Part shown: piece by piece, positions 42,804 through 51,634 of the stretch
Layout: each line of letters begins with the position of its first letter
Numbering within the stretch: position 1 is the first letter of the stretch
DNA from: Protaetiibacter sp.
GTDB lineage: Bacteria > Actinomycetota > Actinomycetes > Actinomycetales > Microbacteriaceae
Direction of reading: 5' to 3'
Assembly (NCBI GenBank): GCA_030150265.1
Contig: JASLGG010000032.1
Span: 1 to 64,000 of the forward strand
Length of the DNA stretch: 64,000 bases
Notes under the pieces: model-generated
What the model was told of the DNA's origin: nothing
The model's database searches: none
What the model saw: the letters and a program-made list of their open reading frames with translations, nothing else
Translations under genes and position numbers: made by a program

Positions 42804-45128
42804 GTGACCGCTACCCGACGTCGCCCCCTCGCCCTCCTGCTCTCCGCCCTCCTCGGGCTGTCGATGTCGGTCGCTGGCGTCTCGGCCGCCCATGCCGCGG
42901 CAGATACCCGCCTCAGTGCGCTGACCATCTCGACCGGCTCCTTCGACTCCCCGTTCGACCCGGATGCCTCGTCGGTGGCGATCACGGTGCCGCACACCAC
43001 GACGTCGTTCTCCTTCACGCCGACCGCGTTCGATGCGGGCGCCACGATCACGACGTGGACCAGCCTCGGGGGCACGGCGGTGGTCGCGAGCGGCGCGCCG
43101 TCCCCGTCCACCGGACTGCTGTCCGGGCTGAACATCATGACGGCCACGGTCTCGCTCGCGGGCGAGCCGGACCGGCAGTACACGCTCATGGTCACCAAGC
43201 TCGCGCCGCCGCCCCCGGCGCACGACACGCGGCTCGCCTCGCTCTCGGTCGCCGACGGCGCGCTGAGCCCGGCCTTCGACAGCGACACCACCAGCTACAG
43301 CCTCGCGCTGCCCTACGCCACCACGAGCATCGTGATCTCGGGCACGCCGATGGAGTCCGGGAACACGGTCACGGTGAAGAACCTCACCACCAACCAGACG
43401 GGCTCGCCCGTCACCGTGCTCGCGGGCGGCGTGGCGGTGTTCGTCACGGTGACCGCGCCCGACGCCACCTCGCGCGACTACGTGATCATGGTCACCCGCG
43501 CGCCCGCGCCGACGGCGGATGTCGACCTGGCGTCGCTCGGGCTCTCCTCGGGCACGCTCAGCCCGGCCTTCGATCCGTCGGTCACCTCTTACACCGCGAC
43601 GGTCCCGTACGCGGTGCGGACGGTGCAGCTCACCGCCACCGCCCACGCGAGCGGCAACACGATGACGCTCAACAACGACCCGCTCGCCGACGGGGTCGCC
43701 TCGACTGTGCCGCTGATCCTCGGCTCGAACGGCTTCGCGGTCCTGGTGCGCGCCGCGAACGGCGTCGAGAGGCTCTACGTCGTCAACGTCACCCGCGAGC
43801 AGCCCTCGAACGACGCCGACCTCACGGGGCTCTCGCTCTCCGCGGGCACGATCTCGCCGACGTTCTCGAACGCCGCGACCGCCTACACGGCGACGGTGCC
43901 GTACCTGACGACCTCGACGACGGTCACCGCCACGCTCGCCGACCCGACGGCGATCCTCCGGGTGAACGGGCACGACACCCCGTCGGGTGCCGCCTCGGAC
44001 CCCGTGCCGCTCGTGGTCGGGCCGAACTCGATCGTCGTCGAGGCGACGGCGGAGGACGGCGTCACCACGACCTCCCGCACGATCGTCGTGACGCGCGAGG
44101 CGCCCGACCTCGATCTCGCCGCGCTGACGGTGAGCGGCGGCACGCTGAGCCCCGCCTTCGACCCCGCGGTCACCTCCTACACCCTCGTCGTGCCGTATCC
44201 GACGACCGCGGTCGACGTCGCGGCCGCAGCTGTCGAGTCGGCGTGGACGCTCCGCATCGGCACCGTCGTCGCCGCCACCCGCACCGTTCCGATCTCGGTC
44301 GGCTCGAACGCGATCACGGTGCGCGTCACGGCGCTGCACGGCGAGTTCCGCGACTACACCGTCACGGTCGACCGCACGGCGCCGTCGGCGGATGCGGCGC
44401 TCGGCGGACTCACGCTCTCGCAGGGCACGCTGAGCCCGGCGTTCGACCCCGCGGTGACCGGGTACACCGCGACGGTGGGCTACCTCGTGGACGAGCTCGA
44501 GGTGGGCGCATCGCTGGCCGACGGCACGGCGACCATGACGATCGACGGCGACCCGGTCGACCACGCGACGGTGCCGCTCGCCGTGGGCGCGAACACCGTG
44601 GTGGTCGTGACGACGGCGGAGGACGGCGTCACGACGATCACGACGACGATCGTCATCACGCGCGCCGCCGCCGCCCCGACGGCCGAACTCGACCTCGGCT
44701 TCGCGGCGGGCGACCCCGCGGACGGCGCGCCCTTCGACCTCGTCGCCACGCACCTGCTGCCGGGGAGCGCCTACACGGTGACCGCGTACTCGAGCCCGGT
44801 GGTGCTCCTGACGGGCACCGTGGGGGCGGGCGGCTCCGTCTCGTGGGCCGGTCATCTGCCCGCGGCGCTCGGGGCCGGCGAGCACCGGCTGGTCTTCGAG
44901 GGGATCGGCGAGGACGGCCGCTCGATGACGGTGACGGCGTGGTTCACGGTGCTGCGGAACGGCACGATCGGCGCGGTCTCGCTGGCCGGGCCGGTGGCGT
45001 ACCGCGAGCCCGCGTCCCTCGCGGCGACCGGTGCCCCCGGGGCCGCGGATGCCGCATCCGCGGGTCTGCTGCTGGCGCTGCTGGGCGCCGTGCTCGTCGT
45101 GCGCACCGCCCGCCGCCGCCTCGCCTGA
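42804..45128 (+). CDS. secreted protein with six cadherin-like beta-sandwich repeats and LAATG tail
   Basis: 774 residues. Residues 1-32 form a signal peptide ending at AAHA. Six repeats of about 100 residues follow, starting near residues 34, 142, 239, 338, 434 and 529. Each opens with L-x-x-L-x-L/V-S-x-G-x-L-S-P-A-F-D and ends with YxVxVTR, the pattern of the cadherin-like beta-sandwich domain (PF12733 type). A final distinct domain (about 632-725) precedes LAATG (739-743), a helix and a basic tail. It is probably wall-anchored and adhesive. A -10-like TAATCT (42792-42797) ends six bases before the GTG, so this secreted protein also seems to be leaderless. Confidence 0.87.
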   Translation: MTATRRRPLALLLSALLGLSMSVAGVSAAHAAADTRLSALTISTGSFDSPFDPDASSVAITVPHTTTSFSFTPTAFDAGATITTWTSLGGTAVVASGAPSPSTGLLSGLNIMTATVSLAGEPDRQYTLMVTKLAPPPPAHDTRLASLSVADGALSPAFDSDTTSYSLALPYATTSIVISGTPMESGNTVTVKNLTTNQTGSPVTVLAGGVAVFVTVTAPDATSRDYVIMVTRAPAPTADVDLASLGLSSGTLSPAFDPSVTSYTATVPYAVRTVQLTATAHASGNTMTLNNDPLADGVASTVPLILGSNGFAVLVRAANGVERLYVVNVTREQPSNDADLTGLSLSAGTISPTFSNAATAYTATVPYLTTSTTVTATLADPTAILRVNGHDTPSGAASDPVPLVVGPNSIVVEATAEDGVTTTSRTIVVTREAPDLDLAALTVSGGTLSPAFDPAVTSYTLVVPYPTTAVDVAAAAVESAWTLRIGTVVAATRTVPISVGSNAITVRVTALHGEFRDYTVTVDRTAPSADAALGGLTLSQGTLSPAFDPAVTGYTATVGYLVDELEVGASLADGTATMTIDGDPVDHATVPLAVGANTVVVVTTAEDGVTTITTTIVITRAAAAPTAELDLGFAAGDPADGAPFDLVATHLLPGSAYTVTAYSSPVVLLTGTVGAGGSVSWAGHLPAALGAGEHRLVFEGIGEDGRSMTVTAWFTVLRNGTIGAVSLAGPVAYREPASLAATGAPGAADAASAGLLLALLGAVLVVRTARRRLA

Positions 45129-45133
45129 CCCCA

Positions 45134-45156
45134 CGACCCGCGCGGGTCGGCCGACC
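45134..45156. terminator. overlapping GC palindromes after the cadherin-like gene
   Basis: CGACCCGCGCGGGTCG (45134-45149) is a perfect palindrome and overlaps a second one, GGTCGGCCGACC (45145-45156). They begin six bases after the stop codon, so they probably end this transcript. Confidence 0.55.
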
Positions 45157-45260
45157 TTACCCCCCGGATCCGGCCGGCCCGCGCGATCTCCGGCGTTCGT
45201 GCGCGGATGCTGCGCATCTGCGCACTCCGCGGCTCGCGCTGGCGAGGTCCGACCAGGAGG

Positions 45261-45293
45261 TATAACATCCTACTCACACGTAGGACAAGGGAG
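45261..45293 (+). promoter_or_regulatory. promoter, inverted repeat and RBS of the nucleoside salvage operon
   Basis: A -10 TATAAC at 45261-45266 is followed by an inverted repeat TCCTAC / GTAGGA (45268-45273 and 45280-45285) at the predicted start of transcription, then AAGGGAG at 45287-45293 before the ATG at 45302. The repeat position suits a repressor. Confidence 0.6.
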
Positions 45294-45301
45294 TTCCAGC
45301 A

Positions 45302-46063
45302 ATGGCAGTCGACAAGAGCAGCGCCGGCATCGGTGAGCGTCAGTACCACATCGGCGTCGCGCCGGGCGAGGTGTCCACCGTCGCACTGCTTCCCGGCGAC
45401 CCGTTCCGGGTGCCCTTCGTGGCCGAGTTCCTCACCGACGTCAAGACCGTCGCCCACCAGCGCGAGCACATGACGATGACCGGCATGTACAAGGGGCGCC
45501 TCATCACCGCCACCTCCACGGGCATGGGCTGCCCCTCCGCCGCCATCGCAGCCGAGGAGCTCATCCGCGTGGGCGTCACCTCCCTCATCCGCGTCGGCTC
45601 CTCCGCTGGCCTCCAGCCCGGCGTGAAGCCCGGCGACCTGCTCGTCTCGGAGGGGTCGCTGCGCAACGACGGCACGACCGCCGCCTACGTGCACCCCGGC
45701 TACCCCGCCGTGCCCGACCTCGAGATCACCCGCGAGCTGGCCGCCGTCGCGCGCGAGCTCACCGCGGGCACCGACGCGCAGGTGCACACCGGCATCAACG
45801 CGAGCGACGACGCCTTCTACGCGGAGACCCCCGAGTGGATCGCCGAGCTCAACCGCATGGGCGTGCTCAACGTCGAGATGGAGAGCGCCGCGCTCTACGT
45901 CGTCGCGCGCCTGCGCGGCGTCCGCGCCGGCATGATCTGCTCCACCTCGAGCAACCTCTTCGACGGCACGAGCCTCTACGGCGACATCAAGGCCGCGCTC
46001 AAGGAGGGCTGGATGCGCAGCATCGAGGCCGCGCTCGAGACCGCGGTGCGCCTGGAGCTCTGA
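45302..46063 (+). CDS. nucleoside phosphorylase (PNP/UDP family)
   Basis: 253 residues. It should cleave a nucleoside with phosphate to base and ribose-1-phosphate. LLPGDPFRVPFVAEFL, STGMGCPSAAIAAEELIRVGV, IRVGSSAGLQPGVKPGDLLV and NVEMESAALYVVA are family landmarks, and the Met-Glu pair in VEMES binds ribose. The sequence looks closer to uridine phosphorylases than to DeoD (for example the PGYPAVPDLEIT and RAGMICS parts), but the Gln/Arg of the uracil-recognition loop are not evident, and the next gene acts on adenosine. I therefore leave specificity open. It is the first gene of a salvage operon with its own promoter. Confidence 0.88.
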   Translation: MAVDKSSAGIGERQYHIGVAPGEVSTVALLPGDPFRVPFVAEFLTDVKTVAHQREHMTMTGMYKGRLITATSTGMGCPSAAIAAEELIRVGVTSLIRVGSSAGLQPGVKPGDLLVSEGSLRNDGTTAAYVHPGYPAVPDLEITRELAAVARELTAGTDAQVHTGINASDDAFYAETPEWIAELNRMGVLNVEMESAALYVVARLRGVRAGMICSTSSNLFDGTSLYGDIKAALKEGWMRSIEAALETAVRLEL

Positions 46064-46066
46064 CCC

Positions 46067-47053
46067 GTGCTCGTCGACCTGCACAGCCACCTCGAGGGGC
46101 GCGTCCGGCCGGACACGGCCGAGGACCTCGCGCGCGCCGCGGGGGTGGCCGAGCCGGCCGGCGGGTGGGCGGCGGCGCTCCGCCTCGACGCCCCGACCGA
46201 CCTCACCGGCTACCTCGTCAAGGTCGCCGCGAGCTACCCGCTGTTCCGTCGCCTCGACGCGATCGAGCGCCTCGCGCGCGAGGCCGTCGAGGACGCGGCG
46301 GCGGGCGGCTGCGACTACCTCGAGCTGCGCTTCGGCCCGGCCACGCACGCCGACGCCGAGCGCTCGCTCGCCGAGGTGATCCGGGCCGCGGCCGACGGGA
46401 TGCGCGCGGCGAGCCGCGCCACCGGCATGCCGAGCGGCCTCGTCGTCGCGGCGCTCCGGCACCACGATGGGGAGCTCAACGTCGCGGTCGCGCGTGCGGC
46501 CGCCTCGCTCGCCGGCGACGGCGTGGTGGGCTTCGATCTCGCGGGCGACGAGCTGCTGTTCCCGCGTCTCGAGCCCTACCGCGAGGCCTTCGGCATCGCG
46601 GCCGCGGCCGGTCTCGGGCTCACCTGTCACGCCGCCGAGGCGGCGGGCGCGGATGCCGCGCGCGAGGCCGTCGAGCTGCTCGGCGCCACCCGCATCGGGC
46701 ACGGCGCCCACATCGTCGACGACCCCGACGTGCTCGCCTGGGCCGCCGACAGCGGGGTCGTCGTGGAGGTGTGCCCCACCTCCAACCACTACACGGGCGC
46801 GATCGCGGCGGTGGCCGAGCATCCGGCGCCGACCATGCGCGACGCCGGCGTGCGCCTCGTGCTCGGCGACGACAACCCCGTGCAGACGGGGGCCGACCTC
46901 GCCCACGAGCGACACGTGCTCGCCGAGGTGCTGGGCTGGACGCCGGATGCGCTGCTCGCCCTCGACCGCGACAGCATCGACGCCGCCTTCCTCGACGACG
47001 GCGAACGTCACGAACTCCTCGGCCGCCTGGCGGCCGAGACCGGATCGGCCTGA
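46067..47053 (+). CDS. add: adenosine deaminase family enzyme
   Basis: 328 residues from a GTG, three bases after the phosphorylase stop. It converts adenosine to inosine. The zinc ligands are visible: HSHLEG at residues 6-11, His in LTCHAAEAAG near 187 and the Asp in LGDDNPVQTG near 266. The proton-relay Glu lies in HAAE and the catalytic His in RIGHGAHIVDD near 210-220. Members of this family can also use adenine, so adenosine is the most likely but not certain substrate. With the phosphorylase and BMP protein it forms a nucleoside recovery set feeding the neighbouring purine genes. Confidence 0.9.
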   Translation: MLVDLHSHLEGRVRPDTAEDLARAAGVAEPAGGWAAALRLDAPTDLTGYLVKVAASYPLFRRLDAIERLAREAVEDAAAGGCDYLELRFGPATHADAERSLAEVIRAAADGMRAASRATGMPSGLVVAALRHHDGELNVAVARAAASLAGDGVVGFDLAGDELLFPRLEPYREAFGIAAAAGLGLTCHAAEAAGADAAREAVELLGATRIGHGAHIVDDPDVLAWAADSGVVVEVCPTSNHYTGAIAAVAEHPAPTMRDAGVRLVLGDDNPVQTGADLAHERHVLAEVLGWTPDALLALDRDSIDAAFLDDGERHELLGRLAAETGSA

Positions 47054-47061
47054 TCCGAACC

Positions 47062-47087
47062 CCGCCGGGCCGACCCCGACCCGGCGG
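47062..47087 (+). promoter_or_regulatory. intergenic hairpin before the BMP lipoprotein gene
   Basis: Eight-base arms CCGCCGGG (47062-47069) and CCCGGCGG (47080-47087) with a ten-base loop in the 80-base gap. Such hairpins before binding-protein genes may tune expression by partial termination or by stabilising the downstream message. Confidence 0.4.
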
Positions 47088-47133
47088 AACAACTGCACAT
47101 CCCCGACATCACATTCACGCAACGGAGTACCCC

Positions 47134-48234
47134 ATGCAACGACGCACGACTCTCACCGGCGCCATCGCATCCACCGCGCTCGCAGCCCTGCTGCTGGCCG
47201 GCTGCGGCGCCGCCCCCACCGACAACGGCCCCACCGCGGGCGGGGCGAGCGACTTCCTCCCCTGCGCGGCATCCGACGTCACCGGATTCCACGACGGCGA
47301 CTTCAACGAGCTGAGCTACGACGGCGTCAAGAAGGCCGCGGATGAGGTCGGCACCCAGGTCAAGACGGCCGAGTCCTCCGGCGAGGACCAGTACGTGAGC
47401 AGCGTCGGCAGCCTCGTCGACGAGGGCTGCAACTTCATCGTGACCGTCGGCTTCGCGCTCGCGAGCGCCACGCGCGACTCGGCGAAGGCGAACCCGGACG
47501 TCAACTACGCGCTCATCGACTCCGTCGTCACGAACGACGACTTCTCGACGCTCGTCATGAAGAACGTCAAGCCGGTGCTGTTCGACACGGCGCAGGCCGC
47601 CGTGCTCGCGGGCTACCTCGCGGCCGGTGCCACCACGACCGGCATCGTCGCGACCTACGGCGGCATGCCGTTCCCCTCGGTGACGATCTTCATGGACGGC
47701 TTCGCCGACGGCGTCGCGTACTACAACGAGAAGCACGGCACGAGCGTCAAGCTCATCGGCTGGGACAAGGCGAGCCAGAACGGCTCCTTCGTCGGCGGCT
47801 TCGACGACCAGCTCGCGGCGAAGACCATCACCGAGGGCTTCCTCGACCAGGGTGCCGACATCGTGATGCCCGTCGCCGGCACGCTCTACGGCGCATCCGT
47901 CGAGGCGATCAAGGACCGCGGCGTCCCCGCCGCGATCGTGGGCGTCAACTCGGATGTGTACGACCGCAGCCCGGCCGATGCCGCCTACTTCCTCACCTCG
48001 GTGCTGAAGAACCTGACGACCGCCGCCCACGAGGTGACGCTCGCCGCCGCCCAGGGCAAGTTCGACAACACCCCGTACGTGGGAACGCTCGAGAACGGCG
48101 GCGTCGGCATCGCCCCGACCCACGACTGGGAGGCGAAGCTCCCGAAGGAGCTGCTGGCCGAGGTCGACCAGCTGAAGGCCGACATCATCTCGGGCGCCTT
48201 CACGGTCTCCTCGCCGTCGTCGCCGAAGCTCTGA
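47134..48234 (+). CDS. BMP-family nucleoside-binding lipoprotein
   Basis: 366 residues. The N-terminus is a lipoprotein signal with lipobox LLAGC (Cys near residue 25), followed by a basic-membrane-protein/PnrA-type binding fold: GFHDGDFNELSYDGVKKAADEVG near 51-73, FIVTVGFALASAT near 110-122, IATYGGMPFPSVTIFMDGFADGV near 171-195. PnrA-like proteins bind purine nucleosides and hand them to an ABC permease (NupP/NupQ) with its ATPase. Those genes are not next to it, only an MFS carrier follows. It is the third gene of the salvage operon, so nucleoside binding is a well-supported inference. Confidence 0.88.
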   Translation: MQRRTTLTGAIASTALAALLLAGCGAAPTDNGPTAGGASDFLPCAASDVTGFHDGDFNELSYDGVKKAADEVGTQVKTAESSGEDQYVSSVGSLVDEGCNFIVTVGFALASATRDSAKANPDVNYALIDSVVTNDDFSTLVMKNVKPVLFDTAQAAVLAGYLAAGATTTGIVATYGGMPFPSVTIFMDGFADGVAYYNEKHGTSVKLIGWDKASQNGSFVGGFDDQLAAKTITEGFLDQGADIVMPVAGTLYGASVEAIKDRGVPAAIVGVNSDVYDRSPADAAYFLTSVLKNLTTAAHEVTLAAAQGKFDNTPYVGTLENGGVGIAPTHDWEAKLPKELLAEVDQLKADIISGAFTVSSPSSPKL

Positions 48235-48235
48235 G

Positions 48236-49510
48236 ATGGCGACGGCCTCCCCACCGACGTCCTCCGGTCGGGAGGCCGTGACGGGCGGGCTCCGCGCAGA
48301 CGCGCGGAGCTTCGCCCGCCACACCGGCGTCGGGTACTTCCCGATCGCCTTCATCGGGCGTCTGCCGTTCGCGATGATGATCGTGGGCGTGCTGACGCTC
48401 GTCGTGAGCGTGCGCGGGTCCGTCGCGGAGGCCGGCCTGGTGGCCGCCGCGGCGGGCATCGGCACCGCGGTCTGCGGCCCCCTCGCGGGGTCGCTCGCGG
48501 ACCGCATCGGCCAGCGGGCCGTGCTTCTCGCGAGCGGCGCGCTGAGCGTCCTCGCGGCGGCCGGCCTGCTGGCCGTCGTCTACGGCGGCGCGGGCACCGC
48601 CCTCGTCGCCCTCGTCGCGGTCGCCGTCGGCGGCACGACGCCTCAGGTGGCGCCCTTCTCGCGCTCCCGCCTCGTCGGCGTGAGCACCCGTGCTCGCACG
48701 CCCGAGCGCCGCGGCCGCGCCCTCTCGGTCGTCATGAGCTACGAGTCGGCTGCCGACGAGGCGTCGTTCGTGCTCGGCCCGGTGCTCGTGGGCGCCCTCA
48801 CCGTGGTGCTCGCGCCCTGGGCGCCGCTCGCGCTCTCGATCGTGCTCACCGTCACCGTCGTGGCGGCGTTCGCGCTGCATCCGACGGCGCGCCTCGCCGC
48901 GGCGCCGGGCACCGCGCCCGTCGAGCGGGCGCCGCTCCGCGCCGCCTTCCCGCCCGAGGTGCGCCTGCTCGTCGTCGCGATGCTGCTCGTCGGCGCGATC
49001 TTCGGCTCGATGCTCACCGCGGTGACGGCCTTCATGGTCGAGCGCGGGCAGGGTGAGCAGGCCGGCATCCTCTACGGGGCCATGAGCCTCGGCGCGATCG
49101 CGGTGGCGCTGCTGACCGCGGCCCTGCCCGCCCGCTTCGGCCTCCGGGGGCGCTGGATCGCCTTCGCCGCGATCGGCGTCGCGGCCTGCGCCGCGCTCGT
49201 GGCCGCGGATGCGATCCCGGTCGCCGCGGTCGCGCTGGCCTGCTCGGGCGTGGGCGTGGGCGCGACGCTCGTCGGCCTCTTCAGCCTCGGCGCCCTCGCG
49301 GCGCCCGAGGGCCGTGCGACGACCGTGCTGACGACGCTGCAGAGCAGCCTCGTCGTGGGTCAGGCGCTCGCGAGCGCCACCGGCGGGGCCATCGCGCAGG
49401 CGGCCGGGTCGGGTGCGGGCTTCGCCGTGACGGCCGCGATCGCGGGCGGCGTGCTCGTGCTCGGCGTGATCGACCGCCTCGCGTTCGGCCCGGTCAGCGC
49501 ACGCGCGTGA
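48236..49510 (+). CDS. major facilitator superfamily transporter
   Basis: 424 residues with about twelve membrane helices. The MFS loop 2-3 signature is present as GSLADRIGQRAVLLASGAL near residues 86-104, with a long central loop near 205-240. It starts one base after the BMP stop, so it belongs to the nucleoside salvage operon. Uptake or export of nucleosides or bases is a reasonable guess from that position only. The last 17 bases overlap the convergent gntR gene. Confidence 0.85.
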   Translation: MATASPPTSSGREAVTGGLRADARSFARHTGVGYFPIAFIGRLPFAMMIVGVLTLVVSVRGSVAEAGLVAAAAGIGTAVCGPLAGSLADRIGQRAVLLASGALSVLAAAGLLAVVYGGAGTALVALVAVAVGGTTPQVAPFSRSRLVGVSTRARTPERRGRALSVVMSYESAADEASFVLGPVLVGALTVVLAPWAPLALSIVLTVTVVAAFALHPTARLAAAPGTAPVERAPLRAAFPPEVRLLVVAMLLVGAIFGSMLTAVTAFMVERGQGEQAGILYGAMSLGAIAVALLTAALPARFGLRGRWIAFAAIGVAACAALVAADAIPVAAVALACSGVGVGATLVGLFSLGALAAPEGRATTVLTTLQSSLVVGQALASATGGAIAQAAGSGAGFAVTAAIAGGVLVLGVIDRLAFGPVSARA

Positions 49511-50294
49511 GGCTCCAGCGGTCCACCACGAGGTGGCCGAAGGACGCCGGGATGGCGCACTTCGAGATGTAGGCGGGCACGCCGCCGACCTCCGCCGTCT
49601 GGGTGAGCACGAGCAGCGGATCGCCCGCCGTGATCTGGAGGTGCCGGGCGCGGGTCTGGCCCGCGAGGCTCGCCGCGATCTGGCAGGCCCCGGCCTCGAA
49701 GGCGACGCCCGCGCGCCGCACGAGCGAGCCGAGCAGGGTGGCGTCGTCGTCGGCCGCGGCGGCGAACTCCTCCGCGAGGCGCTCGTCGATCGCGCGCAGC
49801 CGCTCGTCGCCCGGCAGGTACTCCTGCACGAGGGCGACCGGCAGGCCGTCGCGCACGATGACGCACTCGCGGAACCACATCGCGGCCTCCGGGGCGAGCC
49901 CGATGAGATCGGTCACGAAGTCGGTGGCGCCCTGGCGGCTCAGCTCGATGCGCCGCACCTCCAGCTGTGCGCCCTCCTCAGCGAAGAGCTCCTCGAAGGG
50001 GCGGAAGCCGCCGTCCTCCGCGCTCGGGATCGCGTCGGCGACGAAGCGCCCGATCCCGCGGCGGGTGACGATGAGGCCGTCCTCCTCCATGAGCATGAGC
50101 GCCTCGCGCACGACGGTGCGGCTCACGCCGAGGGCGGCGCCCAGCTCGGTCTCGCGGGGCAGCAGGGTGCCGGGTCGCAGGGTGCCGCCGCGGATGCCGC
50201 GCGAGATCCGCGAGTACACCGCGACGCGCAGCGGCTTACCGGGTGGCGTCAGCAGCGGCTCCGCGAAGTAGGCGTCGACGTCGGTTGTCGTCAC
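49494..50294 (-). CDS. GntR-family regulator with UTRA ligand domain
   Basis: 266 residues. The winged helix is at about residues 22-88 (VAVYSRISRGIRGGTLRPGTLLPRETELGAALGVSRTVVREALMLMEEDGLIVTRRGIGRFV), followed by a UTRA-type effector domain with FRECVIVRDGLPVALVQEYLP and PLLVLTQTAEVGGVPAYISKCAIP. UTRA regulators sense small metabolites. It is convergent with the nucleoside operon and may control it, which is inference. The GTG at 50294 has a -10-like TATACT (50301-50306, minus strand) exactly six bases upstream, so I reject the much longer upstream reading frame, which runs antisense through purM. Confidence 0.9.
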   Translation of the reverse strand: MTTTDVDAYFAEPLLTPPGKPLRVAVYSRISRGIRGGTLRPGTLLPRETELGAALGVSRTVVREALMLMEEDGLIVTRRGIGRFVADAIPSAEDGGFRPFEELFAEEGAQLEVRRIELSRQGATDFVTDLIGLAPEAAMWFRECVIVRDGLPVALVQEYLPGDERLRAIDERLAEEFAAAADDDATLLGSLVRRAGVAFEAGACQIAASLAGQTRARHLQITAGDPLLVLTQTAEVGGVPAYISKCAIPASFGHLVVDRWSLTRVR

Positions 50295-50342
50295 CCATGC
50301 AGTATAACGTCGGACCTCTCGGGCCCCCGGTACGCTGGGCAG

Positions 50343-51485
50343 GTGACGAGCGCCCCCGCACCCGAGCCCGCCCCCGCCACGACCGGCCACGGCGACGCGA
50401 GCTACGCGGCCGCCGGCGTCGACACCGCGGCGGGCGACCGCGCGGTCGAGCTCATGAAGGCATCCGTCGCGCGCACCCACGGCCCCGAGGTGCTGGGTGG
50501 GGTGGGCGGCTTCGCGGGGCTGTTCGACGCCTCCGCGCTGCTCAGCTACCGTCGTCCGCTGCTCGCCACGAGCACCGACGGCGTCGGCACCAAGATCGCG
50601 CTCGCGCTCGCGGTCGACAGGCACGACACGATCGGGCAGGACCTCGTGGCGATGGTCGTCGACGACATCGTCGTGGTGGGCGCCAAGCCCCTCTTCATGA
50701 CCGACTACATCGCCACCGGCAAGGTGCACCCCGAGCGCATCGCGACGCTCGTGGCGGGAGTCGCGCGGGCCTGCGCCGAGACGGGCACGGCCCTCGTCGG
50801 CGGCGAGACCGCCGAGCACCCCGGCCTCATGGCGCCCGACGACTACGACATCGCGGGCGCCGCGGTCGGTGTGGTCGAGGCGGATGCCGTGCTCGGCCCC
50901 GACCGCGTGCAGCACGGCGACGTGGTGGTCGCGATCGCCTCGAGCGGCCTGCACTCCAACGGCTTCTCGCTCGTGCGCCACATCCTCGACGGCCGCGGGC
51001 TCGGCTACACCGACCGGGCGGACGAGCTCGGCGGCGTCGTGGGCGAGGTGCTGCTCGAGCCCACCCGCCTCTACACCGCGTCCCTGCTCCGGGTCATCGA
51101 CGAGCTGCCGTGGGCCGTGCACGCGCTCAGCCATGTGACGGGCGGCGGCATCGCCGCGAACCTCGCGCGCGTGCTGCCGAAGGGCGCCTGGGTCGAGCTC
51201 GACCGCTCCACCTGGAGCCCGCAGCCCGTGTTCCGCGTGCTCGCCGAGTGGGGCGGCCTCGCCCTCGGTGACACCGAGTCCACCTGGAACCTCGGGGTCG
51301 GCTTCTTCGCGGTGGTGGCCCCGGATGCCGCGAGCTCGGTCGCGCACGAGCTCACCGCGGCGGGCCTGCCCGCGTGGGTCGCCGGCAGGGTCTCGACGGC
51401 GCCGCACGATCTCGCGGGCTTCGAGCAGGGCGCCAAGGGCGTCGACGGCGGCGCGGTGCGGCTCGTCTCGAGCTACGCCGGCTGA
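50343..51485 (+). CDS. purM: phosphoribosylformylglycinamidine cyclo-ligase (AIR synthetase)
   Basis: 380 residues. It cyclises FGAM to AIR with ATP, the step after PurSQL. SYAAAGVDTAAGDRAVELMK near 21-40, LATSTDGVGTKIALA near 73-87, ALVGGETAEHPGLM near 148-161 and SSGLHSNGFSLVR near 200-212 are typical. A proline/alanine-rich lead of 17 residues precedes the conserved part. A -10-like TACGCT (50331-50336) ends six bases before the GTG, which supports this start and a leaderless mRNA. A hairpin follows the stop. PurM is monocistronic here and divergent from gntR with 48 bases between the starts. Confidence 0.97.
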   Translation: MTSAPAPEPAPATTGHGDASYAAAGVDTAAGDRAVELMKASVARTHGPEVLGGVGGFAGLFDASALLSYRRPLLATSTDGVGTKIALALAVDRHDTIGQDLVAMVVDDIVVVGAKPLFMTDYIATGKVHPERIATLVAGVARACAETGTALVGGETAEHPGLMAPDDYDIAGAAVGVVEADAVLGPDRVQHGDVVVAIASSGLHSNGFSLVRHILDGRGLGYTDRADELGGVVGEVLLEPTRLYTASLLRVIDELPWAVHALSHVTGGGIAANLARVLPKGAWVELDRSTWSPQPVFRVLAEWGGLALGDTESTWNLGVGFFAVVAPDAASSVAHELTAAGLPAWVAGRVSTAPHDLAGFEQGAKGVDGGAVRLVSSYAG

Positions 51486-51522
51486 GCGCTACTTCGAGAT
51501 GCCGGAGGGGCTGCTGGGAGGC

Positions 51523-51545
51523 GGTCCTGGCGGCGTCGCAGGACC
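51523..51545 (+). terminator. purM terminator hairpin
   Basis: GGTCCTG (51523-51529) and CAGGACC (51539-51545) are perfect arms around a nine-base loop. An outer GGCGGTC / GACCGCC pair (51520-51526 and 51554-51560) offers an alternative fold. It starts 38 bases after the purM stop. Confidence 0.55.
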
Positions 51546-51634
51546 TATCGGTTGACCGCCTCGTGTGTCGTAAGGGCTGACCCACGTGGAAGGGATTGCG
51601 CCTTCAGCGAGGCGGGAGGCAGAGCGGGACTCGG

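Noticed and set aside
49494..51407. A 637-codon leftward frame extending gntR through purM
   Set aside because: The GTG at 50294 has a -10 hexamer six bases upstream and starts a complete GntR protein. The extension is antisense to purM and low in complexity.
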